A stretch of 64,000 nucleotides of DNA from Oscillatoriales cyanobacterium (lineage in GTDB: Bacteria; Cyanobacteriota; Cyanobacteriia; Cyanobacteriales; Laspinemataceae), in assembly GCA_011390955.1 (NCBI GenBank), contig JAABRM010000017.1:62001-126000 (forward strand), written 5' to 3'. The notes below the pieces were generated by a model. It saw nothing but the letters and a program-made list of their open reading frames with translations. It was not told the DNA's origin and did no database searches. Positions 50,620-59,262 of the stretch are shown piece by piece (the stretch's first letter is position 1; each line of letters starts with the position of its first letter). The translations under genes and the position numbers were made by a program.

Positions 50620-52497
50620 TTATTTTTCCTCGCTAATTGTCATCGGGCGAAATATCTCTAAATTAACGCGAACTAACTGATAAGGCTTGACTTCATAAAA
50701 AGCTTGATAATCACGCGATCGCACTCCCGCCCCTTCGAGTTTATTCGCCAATCCTAGAATTAATACTGAGTTTGGGCTTGATGCTTCTGCTGCTTGCTTT
50801 TTTAAGTAATTCAATGCATCCGTAGACCGCCGAAAAAATGTCACCGGATGATGACTATAAAACACCAAACTCGGTTTTTCAAAGGCAATCATCAAGATTT
50901 CTTCTTCTGGTTGCTTAATCTCTTTTAAAATAGCGGCCATTTCTCGGACAGGTTGCTGTCTTTCCGCATCAAATACGATCAGCGTTGGCATCAGGGCAAA
51001 GATAAAAAATGCCAAAAAGCCAATAAAATTAATCGCCCACAGTCCATAACCGGGGAAAAGCCTATTTCCTGGTAAAACAGATATTTTTAAGTTTTTAACT
51101 GGCCGTAAAATAGCCGCAATTATCTGATTTGAGAATAGCAAAAATAAGCCAAAAATAAAGGCGATCGCCCCTAAAATTATTGACCCTTGAATTGGGACTC
51201 CTGACCCTTGTAATGCTTGGGCAAAATTGGGCATCGCTGGGTCATTATTCAGGAAACTGTAGACCCAGAAACAAGCAAAGGCTAACAGCAACCAAAATAC
51301 TACATTAATCCAACCATTAATTAGGATAGATTTGGGAATGGCTAACTCTTCTGAAGACTCACTAACTCTATTTTCAGGGTAATTTGTGGTGAACAACAAA
51401 GCCACTAAAATAGCAGCCGCAGGCATTAAAGGCAACACATAACTGGGCAATTTGGTGGCGGCAACAGTGAAGAAACCAAAAATACCGATAAACCAAAAAA
51501 GCGCAAATAAACCTAACTGTTGAATGCGGGGTTGTCGCTGCCAATAAGTTCTTTGCCACCACTTCAGACGGGCGATCGCTAACGGTAAATATAACGACCA
51601 AGGGGCAAACCCAAGTAACACAACTATAAAGTAAAAATACCACGGCGCACTATGTCGATTGACCACACTGGTAAATCTTTCAAAGTTATGATAACCAAAA
51701 AAACTATTGAGATATTCTTGTCCATTTGCCCAGGTGACTAAAATATACCAAGGCAGGGTAATGAATAAGATAATCAGCAGTCCTCGAATCGCTTGCATCT
51801 CGGCTAAAACTGACTTAAACTGACCGACATAGAGTAAAAATAAACTAATAGTAAGTCCGGGTAAGACAATTCCCACCGGGCCTTTGGCTAAAATCCCTAA
51901 AGCGATGAAAATATAAAAGGCTAAATACCATAAATTTACCTCTGACTTTTCGGGTTTATTCTCATCGTGAATAGTTGCCGGTTTGGTTTCCGCATATCCG
52001 AGGAAAAATGCTAAGAGGGCGACCCCCATACAGCCAGTCAGAAGCATATCAGAAACTCCACTGCGACCCCAGGCAATAGTTTCTAGATTAAAAGCCAGCA
52101 TTCCTGACCCGAAAAAGGGTAAAATTTTCTGGTTAAAACTGGCTTGTTTCTCACCATTGGCAAATTTATTTAGGGTATAAAATAGCAAGGCAATTAGCCC
52201 GATCGCTGATAAAGCAGAGGGCAGCCGTACAGCCCATTCGTTTACCCCAATTAACAGATAAGCGATCGCTTGTAACCAGTAAATTAATGGTGGCTTATCA
52301 AACCGGGTTTGCTCATTAAAATAAGGAGTAATCCAATCACCTCGGACAATCATTTGGCGAGACGCTTCAGCAAATAACGGTTCAGTTTCATCGATTAAGT
52401 TAATCGATCCTAAATTCCATAAAAAAGCGATCGCCCCAATAACAGTTAACCAGATTATTGCTAAAATTAATCCGATATTTTTTTTGTGCTTAACCAT
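50620..52497 (-). CDS. GT39-family membrane glycosyltransferase (ArnT/PMT-like)
   Basis: A 625-residue integral membrane enzyme from ATG 52497 (an earlier ATG adds 9 residues). The first lumenal loop carries LIDETEPLFAEASRQMIVRG and WITPYFNEQTRFDKPPLIYW, the Asp/Glu-rich loop of dolichyl- or polyprenyl-phosphate sugar transferases (GT39, ArnT). About eleven further helices follow and a C-terminal soluble domain (about 510-625). It transfers sugar from a lipid carrier to lipid A, protein or other envelope acceptor. The acceptor is not known; no lipid carrier synthesis gene is adjacent. Confidence 0.85.
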   Translation of the reverse strand: MVKHKKNIGLILAIIWLTVIGAIAFLWNLGSINLIDETEPLFAEASRQMIVRGDWITPYFNEQTRFDKPPLIYWLQAIAYLLIGVNEWAVRLPSALSAIGLIALLFYTLNKFANGEKQASFNQKILPFFGSGMLAFNLETIAWGRSGVSDMLLTGCMGVALLAFFLGYAETKPATIHDENKPEKSEVNLWYLAFYIFIALGILAKGPVGIVLPGLTISLFLLYVGQFKSVLAEMQAIRGLLIILFITLPWYILVTWANGQEYLNSFFGYHNFERFTSVVNRHSAPWYFYFIVVLLGFAPWSLYLPLAIARLKWWQRTYWQRQPRIQQLGLFALFWFIGIFGFFTVAATKLPSYVLPLMPAAAILVALLFTTNYPENRVSESSEELAIPKSILINGWINVVFWLLLAFACFWVYSFLNNDPAMPNFAQALQGSGVPIQGSIILGAIAFIFGLFLLFSNQIIAAILRPVKNLKISVLPGNRLFPGYGLWAINFIGFLAFFIFALMPTLIVFDAERQQPVREMAAILKEIKQPEEEILMIAFEKPSLVFYSHHPVTFFRRSTDALNYLKKQAAEASSPNSVLILGLANKLEGAGVRSRDYQAFYEVKPYQLVRVNLEIFRPMTISEEK

Positions 52498-52901
52498 ACT
52501 TATTTTAGATAGTAGGGTGGGCATTGCCCACCATGACCTTACTTATTTTAGTAGGGTGGGCAATGCCCACCATGACCTTTAATTTTATCATACCAAATAC
52601 GGTTGCCATAGACTGACTATGATTTCCTACGGGACGCTTCGCTAACGTCACCTAAAACTCTTGTGGATTCCCGCATTCGCGGGAATGACAAATGACCTGA
52701 TAAACTGCTTTTGACAAACGGATTTGGTATCATTAATACGCGGCAGCATTAATCGTAGGTTGGGTCCACCGTCCACGAAACCCAACAGACAAATTTAGAA
52801 TAGATGCGCTACTACTATTTTAAATCGGACTATCTCTGGATGCCATAAATATAGTATAATATCGGTCAATTGAATCTAGGTCAATGCTGGAATCGCTAAT
52901 T
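52498..52901. other. Repeat-rich intergenic region
   Basis: Two GTAGGGTGGGCATTGCCCACCATGACCT-like units occur at about 52512 and 52552, then the GTGGATTCCCGC..GCGGGAATGAC palindrome near 52670, and GGTTGGGTCCACCG near 52758. The promoter of ycf20 and the divergent GT39 gene must lie here. No gene is visible. Confidence 0.6.
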
Positions 52902-53234
52902 ATGCAAAATACTCGTCTAAATACACTGGTAGATGTAACTTTAAATCGCTTAGATGAATGGTTCAAGAATCCCTGGCGACGAACTTCTATCCAATTATTA
53001 GCGTTTTTCTTGGGTTTTGTCGCCGGACAATTTATTGCCAGTATCGCCGGTCAAAGGGCAAATTTAGATGTGACAATGGCGGCGGTTTTTTTGGTGATTA
53101 TTGAAAGCTATAGTTGGTTGATTTATCGGTCTAACCGCGAATGGACTAAAACTTTATTTTTTCAATCAATTAATTGGTTTAAAATCGGTGTCACATATTG
53201 TTTATTTTTGGAGGCATTCAAACTTGCATCCTGA
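52902..53234 (+). CDS. ycf20: Ycf20/DUF565 membrane protein
   Basis: A 110-residue protein of the Ycf20/DUF565 family found in plastids and cyanobacteria. It has two or three helices: IQLLAFFLGFVAGQFIASIA near 35-55, VTMAAVFLVIIESYSWLIY near 65-85, and a C-terminal SINWFKIGVTYCLFLEAFK. NPWRRTSIQLL at the start is typical. In green algae and plants a Ycf20-like protein is linked to photoprotection (non-photochemical quenching). The next gene overlaps its 3' end by 47 bases if its ATG is used. Confidence 0.85.
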   Translation: MQNTRLNTLVDVTLNRLDEWFKNPWRRTSIQLLAFFLGFVAGQFIASIAGQRANLDVTMAAVFLVIIESYSWLIYRSNREWTKTLFFQSINWFKIGVTYCLFLEAFKLAS

Positions 53235-54300
53235 GAGCGTATTAGCAAAAAATCTGCAAAATTGGGCGACCCTGGGACGCCGCCCCAACCCGGAAGAATG
53301 GCAACAGCTAGAAGCCTGGGAATTGCAGGATAAAAAACGTTGTTTAGGGTTGGGAATCGATCCAGAAAATATTACGGAACTGCTTCAGCAGCGATCGCAT
53401 TTATTTGAGGCGGTGGTGGGACAAGTTGGCCATATTCTTGGCTATTTGCCCGTGACTACTTTATGGCATTTGTGGATTCCTTTGGCTATGCAATTAGCGG
53501 CAAAGCAAAAAATATTAAACCGTCCCCTAATTCAAGGAATTTTAGGCGGTCAGGGGACGGGCAAAACCACAATGGGAAAAATGCTGAGTTTGATTCTCCG
53601 TGAATTAGGCTTTCGCACTTTGAGTTTATCCATTGATGACCTATATAAAACTTATGCAGAACGGCAAAAATTGCGGGAATTAGACCCCCGATTAATTTGG
53701 CGTGGCCCCCCAGGAACCCACGATGTAGAATTGGGTTTGCAAGTGCTGGATCGATTGCGTCAGCAACCTTTAAAATTAGAGACAAATTCGCCAAATTTTA
53801 TAGAAATTCCTCGGTTTGATAAGTCAGCTTATCAAGGGGCAGGCGATCGCACAACTTTTGAAAAAATTGATGGTGCAGAAATTATTTTATTTGAGGGTTG
53901 GTTTGTGGGAGTTCGTCCCGTAGAGGGGGATATTTGGCACAATGCCCCGTCGCCAATTATTACAGAAAGCGATCGCATTTTTGCCCAAGATAATAATCAA
54001 AGACTACGAGAATATTTACCTCTTTGGCAGCGGTTAGATAGTTTAATTGTCCTCTATCCGGTGGATTATCGCTTAAGTTTAGCATGGCGAAAACAGGCAG
54101 AACATGAGATGATTGCCAGCGGTAAATCGGGGATGAGTGATGCAGAAATTGAACAATTTGTTTACTATTTTTGGCAAGCCTTACATCCAGAGTTATTTAT
54201 CGAACCCTTAATCAAAAATCCGCAATGGGTGGATTTAGTCATCACCATTAATCGCGATCGATCCATCGGGCAAATTTATTCCCAGAAACTGGGTAATTAA
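53188..54300 (+). CDS. glyK: D-glycerate 3-kinase
   Basis: Glycerate kinase phosphorylates D-glycerate to 3-phosphoglycerate, the last step of photorespiration, in the cytosol. The 370-residue product has Walker A GILGGQGTGKTTMGKML near 119, SIDDLYKTYAERQKLRELDP, the characteristic WRGPPGTHDVELGLQVLD, and EIPRFDKSAYQGAGDRT. It belongs to the plant/cyanobacterial GLYK group. The ATG at 53188 overlaps ycf20; an in-frame TTG near 53224 may be the true start, since the first dozen residues look atypical. Confidence 0.9.
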   Translation: MSHIVYFWRHSNLHPESVLAKNLQNWATLGRRPNPEEWQQLEAWELQDKKRCLGLGIDPENITELLQQRSHLFEAVVGQVGHILGYLPVTTLWHLWIPLAMQLAAKQKILNRPLIQGILGGQGTGKTTMGKMLSLILRELGFRTLSLSIDDLYKTYAERQKLRELDPRLIWRGPPGTHDVELGLQVLDRLRQQPLKLETNSPNFIEIPRFDKSAYQGAGDRTTFEKIDGAEIILFEGWFVGVRPVEGDIWHNAPSPIITESDRIFAQDNNQRLREYLPLWQRLDSLIVLYPVDYRLSLAWRKQAEHEMIASGKSGMSDAEIEQFVYYFWQALHPELFIEPLIKNPQWVDLVITINRDRSIGQIYSQKLGN

Positions 54301-54304
54301 CGTC

Positions 54305-54530
54305 AACCTTTGCCACCCAACCCCAGAAACCGGGTTTCTTCAGATAACCTTTGCCACCCAACCCCAGAAACCGGGTTTCTTTAGACCATCTTTGCCACTA
54401 ACAAACAAATGTCATAGAAACCCGGTTTCTTGCCCCGGTTTCTTCCCCCGGTTTCTTAGAAAGCCGAAGTCAAACAACCCAAAAACCCCGCCCCCAGAAA
54501 CCCGGTTTCTTGCCCCGGTTTCTTTGCCTA
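54305..54530. repeat. Cluster of AGAAACCGGGTTTCTT palindromes
   Basis: AACCTTTGCCACCCAACCCC with AGAAACCGGGTTTCTT is repeated at a spacing of 41 bases (54306 and 54347). It is followed by AGAAACCCGGTTTCTTGCCC, truncated CCCGGTTTCTT units, and a further full copy near 54500. This dense block lies just downstream of glyK and overlaps the falsely extended start of the helicase frame. Confidence 0.85.
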
Positions 54531-54589
54531 ATTTACAGTACCATGAAATAACCCCTTGCATCTTCCCTCATCAATCAGGCAATATACCC

Positions 54590-55972
54590 GTGAACCAACC
54601 ATCAGTTAATCCCCCCCAAGGATGCCCACAAATTCCTAAAACAATTCAATTAAGAAATTACCAAAAACAAGCGGTTGCCAGTTGGTTTGCTAACCAGGGT
54701 CGTGGCACTTTAAAAATGGCCACCGGCAGCGGCAAAACCATCACTGCATTAGCGATCGCCACCGAACTTTATCAAAAAATTGGCTTGCAAGTATTGCTGG
54801 TCATTTGCCCTTACCGACATTTAGTCACCCAATGGGCAAGAGAATGTGAAAGATTTAATCTTCAGCCGATTCTTGCCTTTGAAAGCGTTTACGAATGGCA
54901 GAGTTTACTTTCCAGTCAATTATACAATATTCGGGCGGAAAATCAAGATTTTTTAACCGTAATAACCACCAACTCAACCCTAATCAAAGATAGCTTTCAA
55001 TCTCAAGTTAAATACTTTCCCGAAAAAACCCTCATTGTCGGCGACGAAGCCCATAACTTAGGCAGTTTACGCTTAGAAGAAAGTTTACCCCGTAACCTAG
55101 GTTTACGTTTAGCGCTTTCTGCCACTCCTGAACGCCATTTTGACGAAATTGGCACTCAAGCAATTTTTAACTATTTTGGCTCAGTATTGCAACCAGAATT
55201 AAACTTAGCCGATGCGATTCGCCTCGGCGCCCTAGTTCATTATCTTTATTATCCTACTTTAGTCCAACTCACGGAAGAAGAAAGCATCACTTATCACAAA
55301 TTAACTACCAGAATTGGCTGGGCTTTAAGTAAAAATTCCGATCTCGCTCTTGATGATAATGAATTAGTCAGTAATTTATTAATCCAAAGAGCGAGATTAA
55401 TTGGTAATGCCCAAAATAAATTAACCGCCTTAAGAGAAATTATGTCTAATCGCCTGCATACTAGCCATACTTTATTTTATTGTGGGGAAGGTTCTAGTCA
55501 ATCTCTGGACAGTGAAAGCCAGCGTCAAATTACCGCAGTTTGCCGAATCTTGGGATTAGAACTAGGCTATCGAATTAATACATATACGGCGGAAAATCCC
55601 ATTGAACACCGAGAAGAATTACGGCGACAATTTGAAACGGGAGAACTGCAAGGATTAGTAGCCATTCGCTGTCTGGATGAAGGGGTGGATATTCCGGCAA
55701 TTCGCACCGCCGTAATTCTTGCCAGTAGCACAAATCCCCGACAATTTATTCAGCGACGGGGCAGAATTTTACGCCCTCATCCGGGGAAAGAATATGCAAC
55801 TTTATTTGATACCATTGTTACTCCGGCAAATTTAAATCGTGATGCCTTAGAAGCTGAAAGAAATTTATTACGCAAAGAGTTAAAACGGTTCTTAGAATTT
55901 GCTAATTTAGCGGATAATGCGGTAGAAGCTTGCGCCACCTTGCGAAAAGTTGAAGCCCAGTATGGGTTGTGA
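54590..55972 (+). CDS. DEAD/DEAH-type helicase, phosphorothioation-associated restriction family candidate
   Basis: About 460 residues from GTG 54590, chosen because the upstream frame consists of repeats. Motifs: QLRNYQKQAVASWF (Q motif), GTLKMATGSGKTITALAIA (Walker A), LIVGDEAHNLG (DEAH), LALSATPER (motif III), IRCLDEGVDIPAIRTAVILA and QFIQRRGRILRPHPGKE (motif VI). It resembles the superfamily II helicases linked to DNA phosphorothioation (Dnd) restriction in cyanobacteria. The DndD-like ATPase downstream supports this, but no dndA/B/C/E is present. An alternative is a stand-alone defence helicase. Confidence 0.72.
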   Translation: MNQPSVNPPQGCPQIPKTIQLRNYQKQAVASWFANQGRGTLKMATGSGKTITALAIATELYQKIGLQVLLVICPYRHLVTQWARECERFNLQPILAFESVYEWQSLLSSQLYNIRAENQDFLTVITTNSTLIKDSFQSQVKYFPEKTLIVGDEAHNLGSLRLEESLPRNLGLRLALSATPERHFDEIGTQAIFNYFGSVLQPELNLADAIRLGALVHYLYYPTLVQLTEEESITYHKLTTRIGWALSKNSDLALDDNELVSNLLIQRARLIGNAQNKLTALREIMSNRLHTSHTLFYCGEGSSQSLDSESQRQITAVCRILGLELGYRINTYTAENPIEHREELRRQFETGELQGLVAIRCLDEGVDIPAIRTAVILASSTNPRQFIQRRGRILRPHPGKEYATLFDTIVTPANLNRDALEAERNLLRKELKRFLEFANLADNAVEACATLRKVEAQYGL

Positions 55973-56017
55973 CATGGGGCTTCTGGGGTGTGGGGGAGAT
56001 GAGGTGCCCGCCATCGG

Positions 56018-56130
56018 CGGAGGAGCGGAGGGGCAGGGGAGCGGGAATAATTGATAATTGATAATTAACAATTGATAATTGATAATTATGGTTAATTGTC
56101 AATTGTCAATTGTTAATTGTTAATTGTTTT
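56018..56130. repeat. G-rich minisatellite remnant and AATTGATAATTG heptamers
   Basis: A short GCGGAGGAGCGGAGG unit (56018-56040) like the 45.2 kb minisatellite is followed by AATTGATAATTGATAATTAA heptamers (56046-56127) with inverted arms. It lies between helicase and the next gene, so it may interrupt or attenuate the cassette. Confidence 0.75.
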
Positions 56131-56308
56131 CCCCCGCTCCCCAGAACCCTCAGAAGCAACCCACGATGACTGGAGGGAGAAGAAAGCAGAAGAATTTGGG
56201 CAAAGATTTCAATGTATTTGGTCAAGTTGATATAGAATATAATGATTATTTCAGCAGACCGATCGCTCGCCCCCAAACATCTAGTAATTTTAAGGATATG
56301 GTTAAAGC

Positions 56309-56557
56309 ATGAATGCCTATGATTATCCGATTCCGCCAAAAATTGCTACTATTTCTAAAGTATTAGCGGAAAAGCGTTCGTCTTATCACGCTAAATTACA
56401 GCTAAATGATGTTCAAGAACCGATTAACAGTGCCCCAGAGGAGGTTCAAGCAATTATCCAGAAAGTTTTAGAGGTAGAAAAAGACAAACTCTACCAGAAA
56501 ACTCCTCGCTACATTAACGATGATATTTTAAAGATTATTAAAGAAACGATCCAATGA
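56309..56557 (+). CDS. Small hypothetical protein upstream of the DndD-like ATPase
   Basis: An 82-residue soluble protein (MNAYDYPIPPKIATISKVLA, then EEVQAIIQKVLEVEKDKLYQ) mostly helical and acidic-basic mixed. Its stop overlaps the ATPase start by an ATGA junction, showing translational coupling. The size and position suggest a partner of the ATPase. It does not resemble DndE, and I do not recognise its family. Confidence 0.65.
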   Translation: MNAYDYPIPPKIATISKVLAEKRSSYHAKLQLNDVQEPINSAPEEVQAIIQKVLEVEKDKLYQKTPRYINDDILKIIKETIQ

Positions 56558-58626
56558 AATTAATTTCCTTGCACTTGTGTAATTTTCGCCAATTTTTTTC
56601 TAAAAGCCCTGAAATTTGTTTTTCCAAGGGAACGCTCAATACGACGATTATTCACGGAAATAATGGGGCGGGAAAAACGACGTTACTTAATGCGTTTACT
56701 TGGGTATTGTACGGTAGATTTACAGGGGCATTTGCGGCGGGAAATCAACTGGTGAATAAACGGGCAATGACCGAAGCCCCTCTCGGTAAACCTGTGGAAT
56801 GTTGGGTTGAGGTTGTGTTTGAACATGATAATAAACGCTATCAAGTGAAGCGGTTATGTCGGGCTTATAAGAAACAAGATAGTATTGATTATGGGCCAAG
56901 TGATTTGTTTATGTTGGTGGCTGGAGAAGATGGCCGCTGGTCGCCTCCTCCCCAACCTCCAGAAGATGTGATTGGGCGCATTTTGCCGGAAAGTTTGCAT
57001 CAATATTTTTTCTTTGATGGGGAACGCATTGAACATATTGTCCGGGATGATAAAAAAGAGGAAATTGCGAACGCGACGAAAGAATTGTTGGGAGTGGAAG
57101 TATTAAATCGAGGGATTAGACATCTAAAAGAAGCCAAAAAGTCTCTGGAAACTGATTTACGGGGAATTGGAAATCCGCTGACCAAAAAGTTCTTGCAAGA
57201 TAAACGCAAGCAAGAACAAGAAATAGAAGAAATGTTAATTCGGCAAAAGGGAATTGCCGCTAGTTTAGCGGAAAAATCAGAAGTAAAACGCACGATTAAC
57301 CAGCGGTTGTTAGAACTCAGTGGCGCTGAAGAGTTGCAAACTATGCGAAACCAAATCGAAGCGCAACTGGAATCGTTACGGGAACAATTAAAACAGGGAA
57401 AAGACAATTTAAGAAAAGAAATTGCTACCCGTGGCTATACGGTGTTATTGTTAGAAACTATCGCCGATTTTCGTTCCCTGGTAGAAACATTGCGTCAGAA
57501 AGGTGAGTTAACCAGTGGAATTCAGCAGCAATTTCTCCAAAATTTATTAGAACGGCAAAAATGTATTTGTGGAGAAACCCTGATTCCGGAAAGCGAACCA
57601 TATCAACAAGTTTACGCTTTGATGGAAAAAGCCGGTAGTGCTGATGTGGAAGAAACCACGATTCGCATGATTGCCCAAGTGGATGAACTGGATAAAATGC
57701 AGCCGCAATTTTGGCAAGAAGTAGACCAACAACAAGATAAGACTAATCAATATCGGATTGAAATTTCTAAGTTAGAAACTCAGCTAGATGACACGAAAAA
57801 TAAATTAAGAAAATATCCCGATGAGGATATTCAAAATCTGCAAAATCAATTAGATGAAACCGAACAAGCGATTAGCGACTTAGACCGGGAAATTGGGTCA
57901 AATCAGCAACAAATCGATAATTTAAAGCAGGAAGTCGAACGATTAGATAAAGAAATTGATGCCCAACAAATGAATGAATACCGCCAAGTCCTTGCCCAAC
58001 GCCGAATTGCCGCCGCCCAAGATGCGATCGAGCGTCTCACTGAAGTGAGAAATCGCTTAGAGTCTCAGTTTAAAGCCCAATTAGAAAAGCGGGTACAAGA
58101 GATATTTAGCAGTATTTCATTTACCCCATATCTACCAAAAATTAGCGATAAATATGAGTTGACCCTGGTAGAAAATACCACCGGAAAAGAGGCTTATGTG
58201 GCGGCTTCCACTGGGGAAAATCAAATTTTGAGTTTATCATTTATTGGCGGGATTATTGATGGGGTCCGGGAATGGAGTAAAAAAAATAGCTTAATGATGG
58301 CGCCGGATAGTAGCACTTTTCCCATTGTGATGGATTCTCCCTTTGGCAGTTTGGATCAAATTTATCGGCGCCAAATTGCTAAAATATTACCAGAATTGGC
58401 CAATCAGTTAGTGGTTTTAGTCACAAAAACTCAATGGAGGGGAGAGGTAGAAACCGAAATGGGTAATTATATTGGTCGAGAATATGTCCTGGTTTATAAT
58501 TCTCCGAAATCTGATTGTCAGGAAGATTCGATTGAGTTGGGAGGAGTTTTGTATCCTTTGGTGCGGCGAAGTCCTAATCAATTTGAATATACGGAGATTT
58601 TAGAAGTAGAACCGAGAGATTTTTAG
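56554..58626 (+). CDS. SMC-like AAA ATPase related to DNA sulfur modification protein DndD
   Basis: A 690-residue ATPase with the DndD/RecF-like plan. An N-terminal KLISLHLCNFRQFFSK leads into Walker A HGNNGAGKTTLLNAFTW near 35. LFMLVAGEDGRW and YFFFDGERIEHIVRDDKKE follow, a typical DndD segment. Two long coiled-coil arms (about 170-320 and 370-510) flank a zinc-hook-like CICG near 336. The C-terminal signature ILSLSFIGGIIDGV and Walker B PIVMDSPFGSLDQIYR close the ATPase. DndD is a DNA-nicking/ATPase component of phosphorothioation. Without DndC and E here it may be part of a reduced system. Confidence 0.78.
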   Translation: MKLISLHLCNFRQFFSKSPEICFSKGTLNTTIIHGNNGAGKTTLLNAFTWVLYGRFTGAFAAGNQLVNKRAMTEAPLGKPVECWVEVVFEHDNKRYQVKRLCRAYKKQDSIDYGPSDLFMLVAGEDGRWSPPPQPPEDVIGRILPESLHQYFFFDGERIEHIVRDDKKEEIANATKELLGVEVLNRGIRHLKEAKKSLETDLRGIGNPLTKKFLQDKRKQEQEIEEMLIRQKGIAASLAEKSEVKRTINQRLLELSGAEELQTMRNQIEAQLESLREQLKQGKDNLRKEIATRGYTVLLLETIADFRSLVETLRQKGELTSGIQQQFLQNLLERQKCICGETLIPESEPYQQVYALMEKAGSADVEETTIRMIAQVDELDKMQPQFWQEVDQQQDKTNQYRIEISKLETQLDDTKNKLRKYPDEDIQNLQNQLDETEQAISDLDREIGSNQQQIDNLKQEVERLDKEIDAQQMNEYRQVLAQRRIAAAQDAIERLTEVRNRLESQFKAQLEKRVQEIFSSISFTPYLPKISDKYELTLVENTTGKEAYVAASTGENQILSLSFIGGIIDGVREWSKKNSLMMAPDSSTFPIVMDSPFGSLDQIYRRQIAKILPELANQLVVLVTKTQWRGEVETEMGNYIGREYVLVYNSPKSDCQEDSIELGGVLYPLVRRSPNQFEYTEILEVEPRDF

Positions 58627-58708
58627 GCCAATTAACGATTAGCGATCGATGGTCGGGTGGGCAATGTCCAGCCGATCGATAACCCCAATTAAAGGCATTT
58701 TTTACTAT

Positions 58709-59053
58709 ATGAAAAAAGAATATAATAAGCTAGTGCGCGATCGCATTCCCGAAATTCTGCTCGACGCGGGTCTAAATTTTGAAATTAGTCCCCTATCGGA
58801 AACAGAATATCGTCAGTTATTACGCCAAAAAATTATTGAAGAGGCCCAAGAACTCGCTGAATCCGATGCCGAACATTTATTAACTGAATTGGCTGATTTA
58901 TATGAAGTTATCGATGCCCTAATTGAGACTTATGGTTTATCCCTAGATGCTATTCTGAAAAAACAAAAACAACGCCGCATAGAACGGGGTGGCTTTAAAC
59001 AGCGAATTCAACTGCTTTGGACTGAAGAATCCGAGGATTCTCAGGCTAAATAA
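58709..59053 (+). CDS. MazG-like / phosphoribosyl-ATP pyrophosphohydrolase-type protein
   Basis: A 114-residue protein from ATG 58709 (MKKEYNKLVRDRIPEILLDA), with the helical NTP pyrophosphatase pattern RQKIIEEAQELAESDAEHLL and ELADLYEVIDALIETYGLSL. The two E-x-x-E/D pairs bind metal. The ERGGFKQRIQL ending is typical of MazG-like proteins in bacterial and viral contexts, so a nucleotide-cleaning or defence role is possible. It follows the DndD-like gene after about 80 bases. Confidence 0.82.
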   Translation: MKKEYNKLVRDRIPEILLDAGLNFEISPLSETEYRQLLRQKIIEEAQELAESDAEHLLTELADLYEVIDALIETYGLSLDAILKKQKQRRIERGGFKQRIQLLWTEESEDSQAK

Positions 59054-59086
59054 TTTATATTGTCATAGTTATTACAAAAAAAACCT

Positions 59087-59138
59087 GTCATTCCCGCCGA
59101 TGGCGGCCTTCGCGGGGGTAAACTCCTGCGGGAATCCA
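59087..59138. repeat. Stand-alone palindromic element identical in core to MITE copy 4
   Basis: The 52-base sequence GTCATTCCCGCCGATGGCGG ... GCGGGAATCCAG differs by only a few bases from the core of the MITE at 61246-61297. Here it has no AAGTAGG arms, so the core exists as an independent repeat. Confidence 0.8.
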
Positions 59139-59262
59139 GAAAACCTCTGTAATTCTGACAATAACCGCTATATCTACCAAAAATTTTCCCTCTTCCCTTT
59201 TCCCCGTTCCCCGTTCCCCGTTCCCCGTTCCCCGTTCCCCATTCCCATAAATAATTTATTCA

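Noticed and set aside
54392-54589. 66-residue N-terminal extension of the helicase
   Set aside because: It is made of translated GGTTTCT repeats; the Q-motif region starts after GTG 54590.
56124-56312. 62-residue frame before the small Dnd-associated gene, considered as DndC or DndE remnant
   Set aside because: Composition is not like either family, the start lies in repeat DNA, and no conserved motif is seen.
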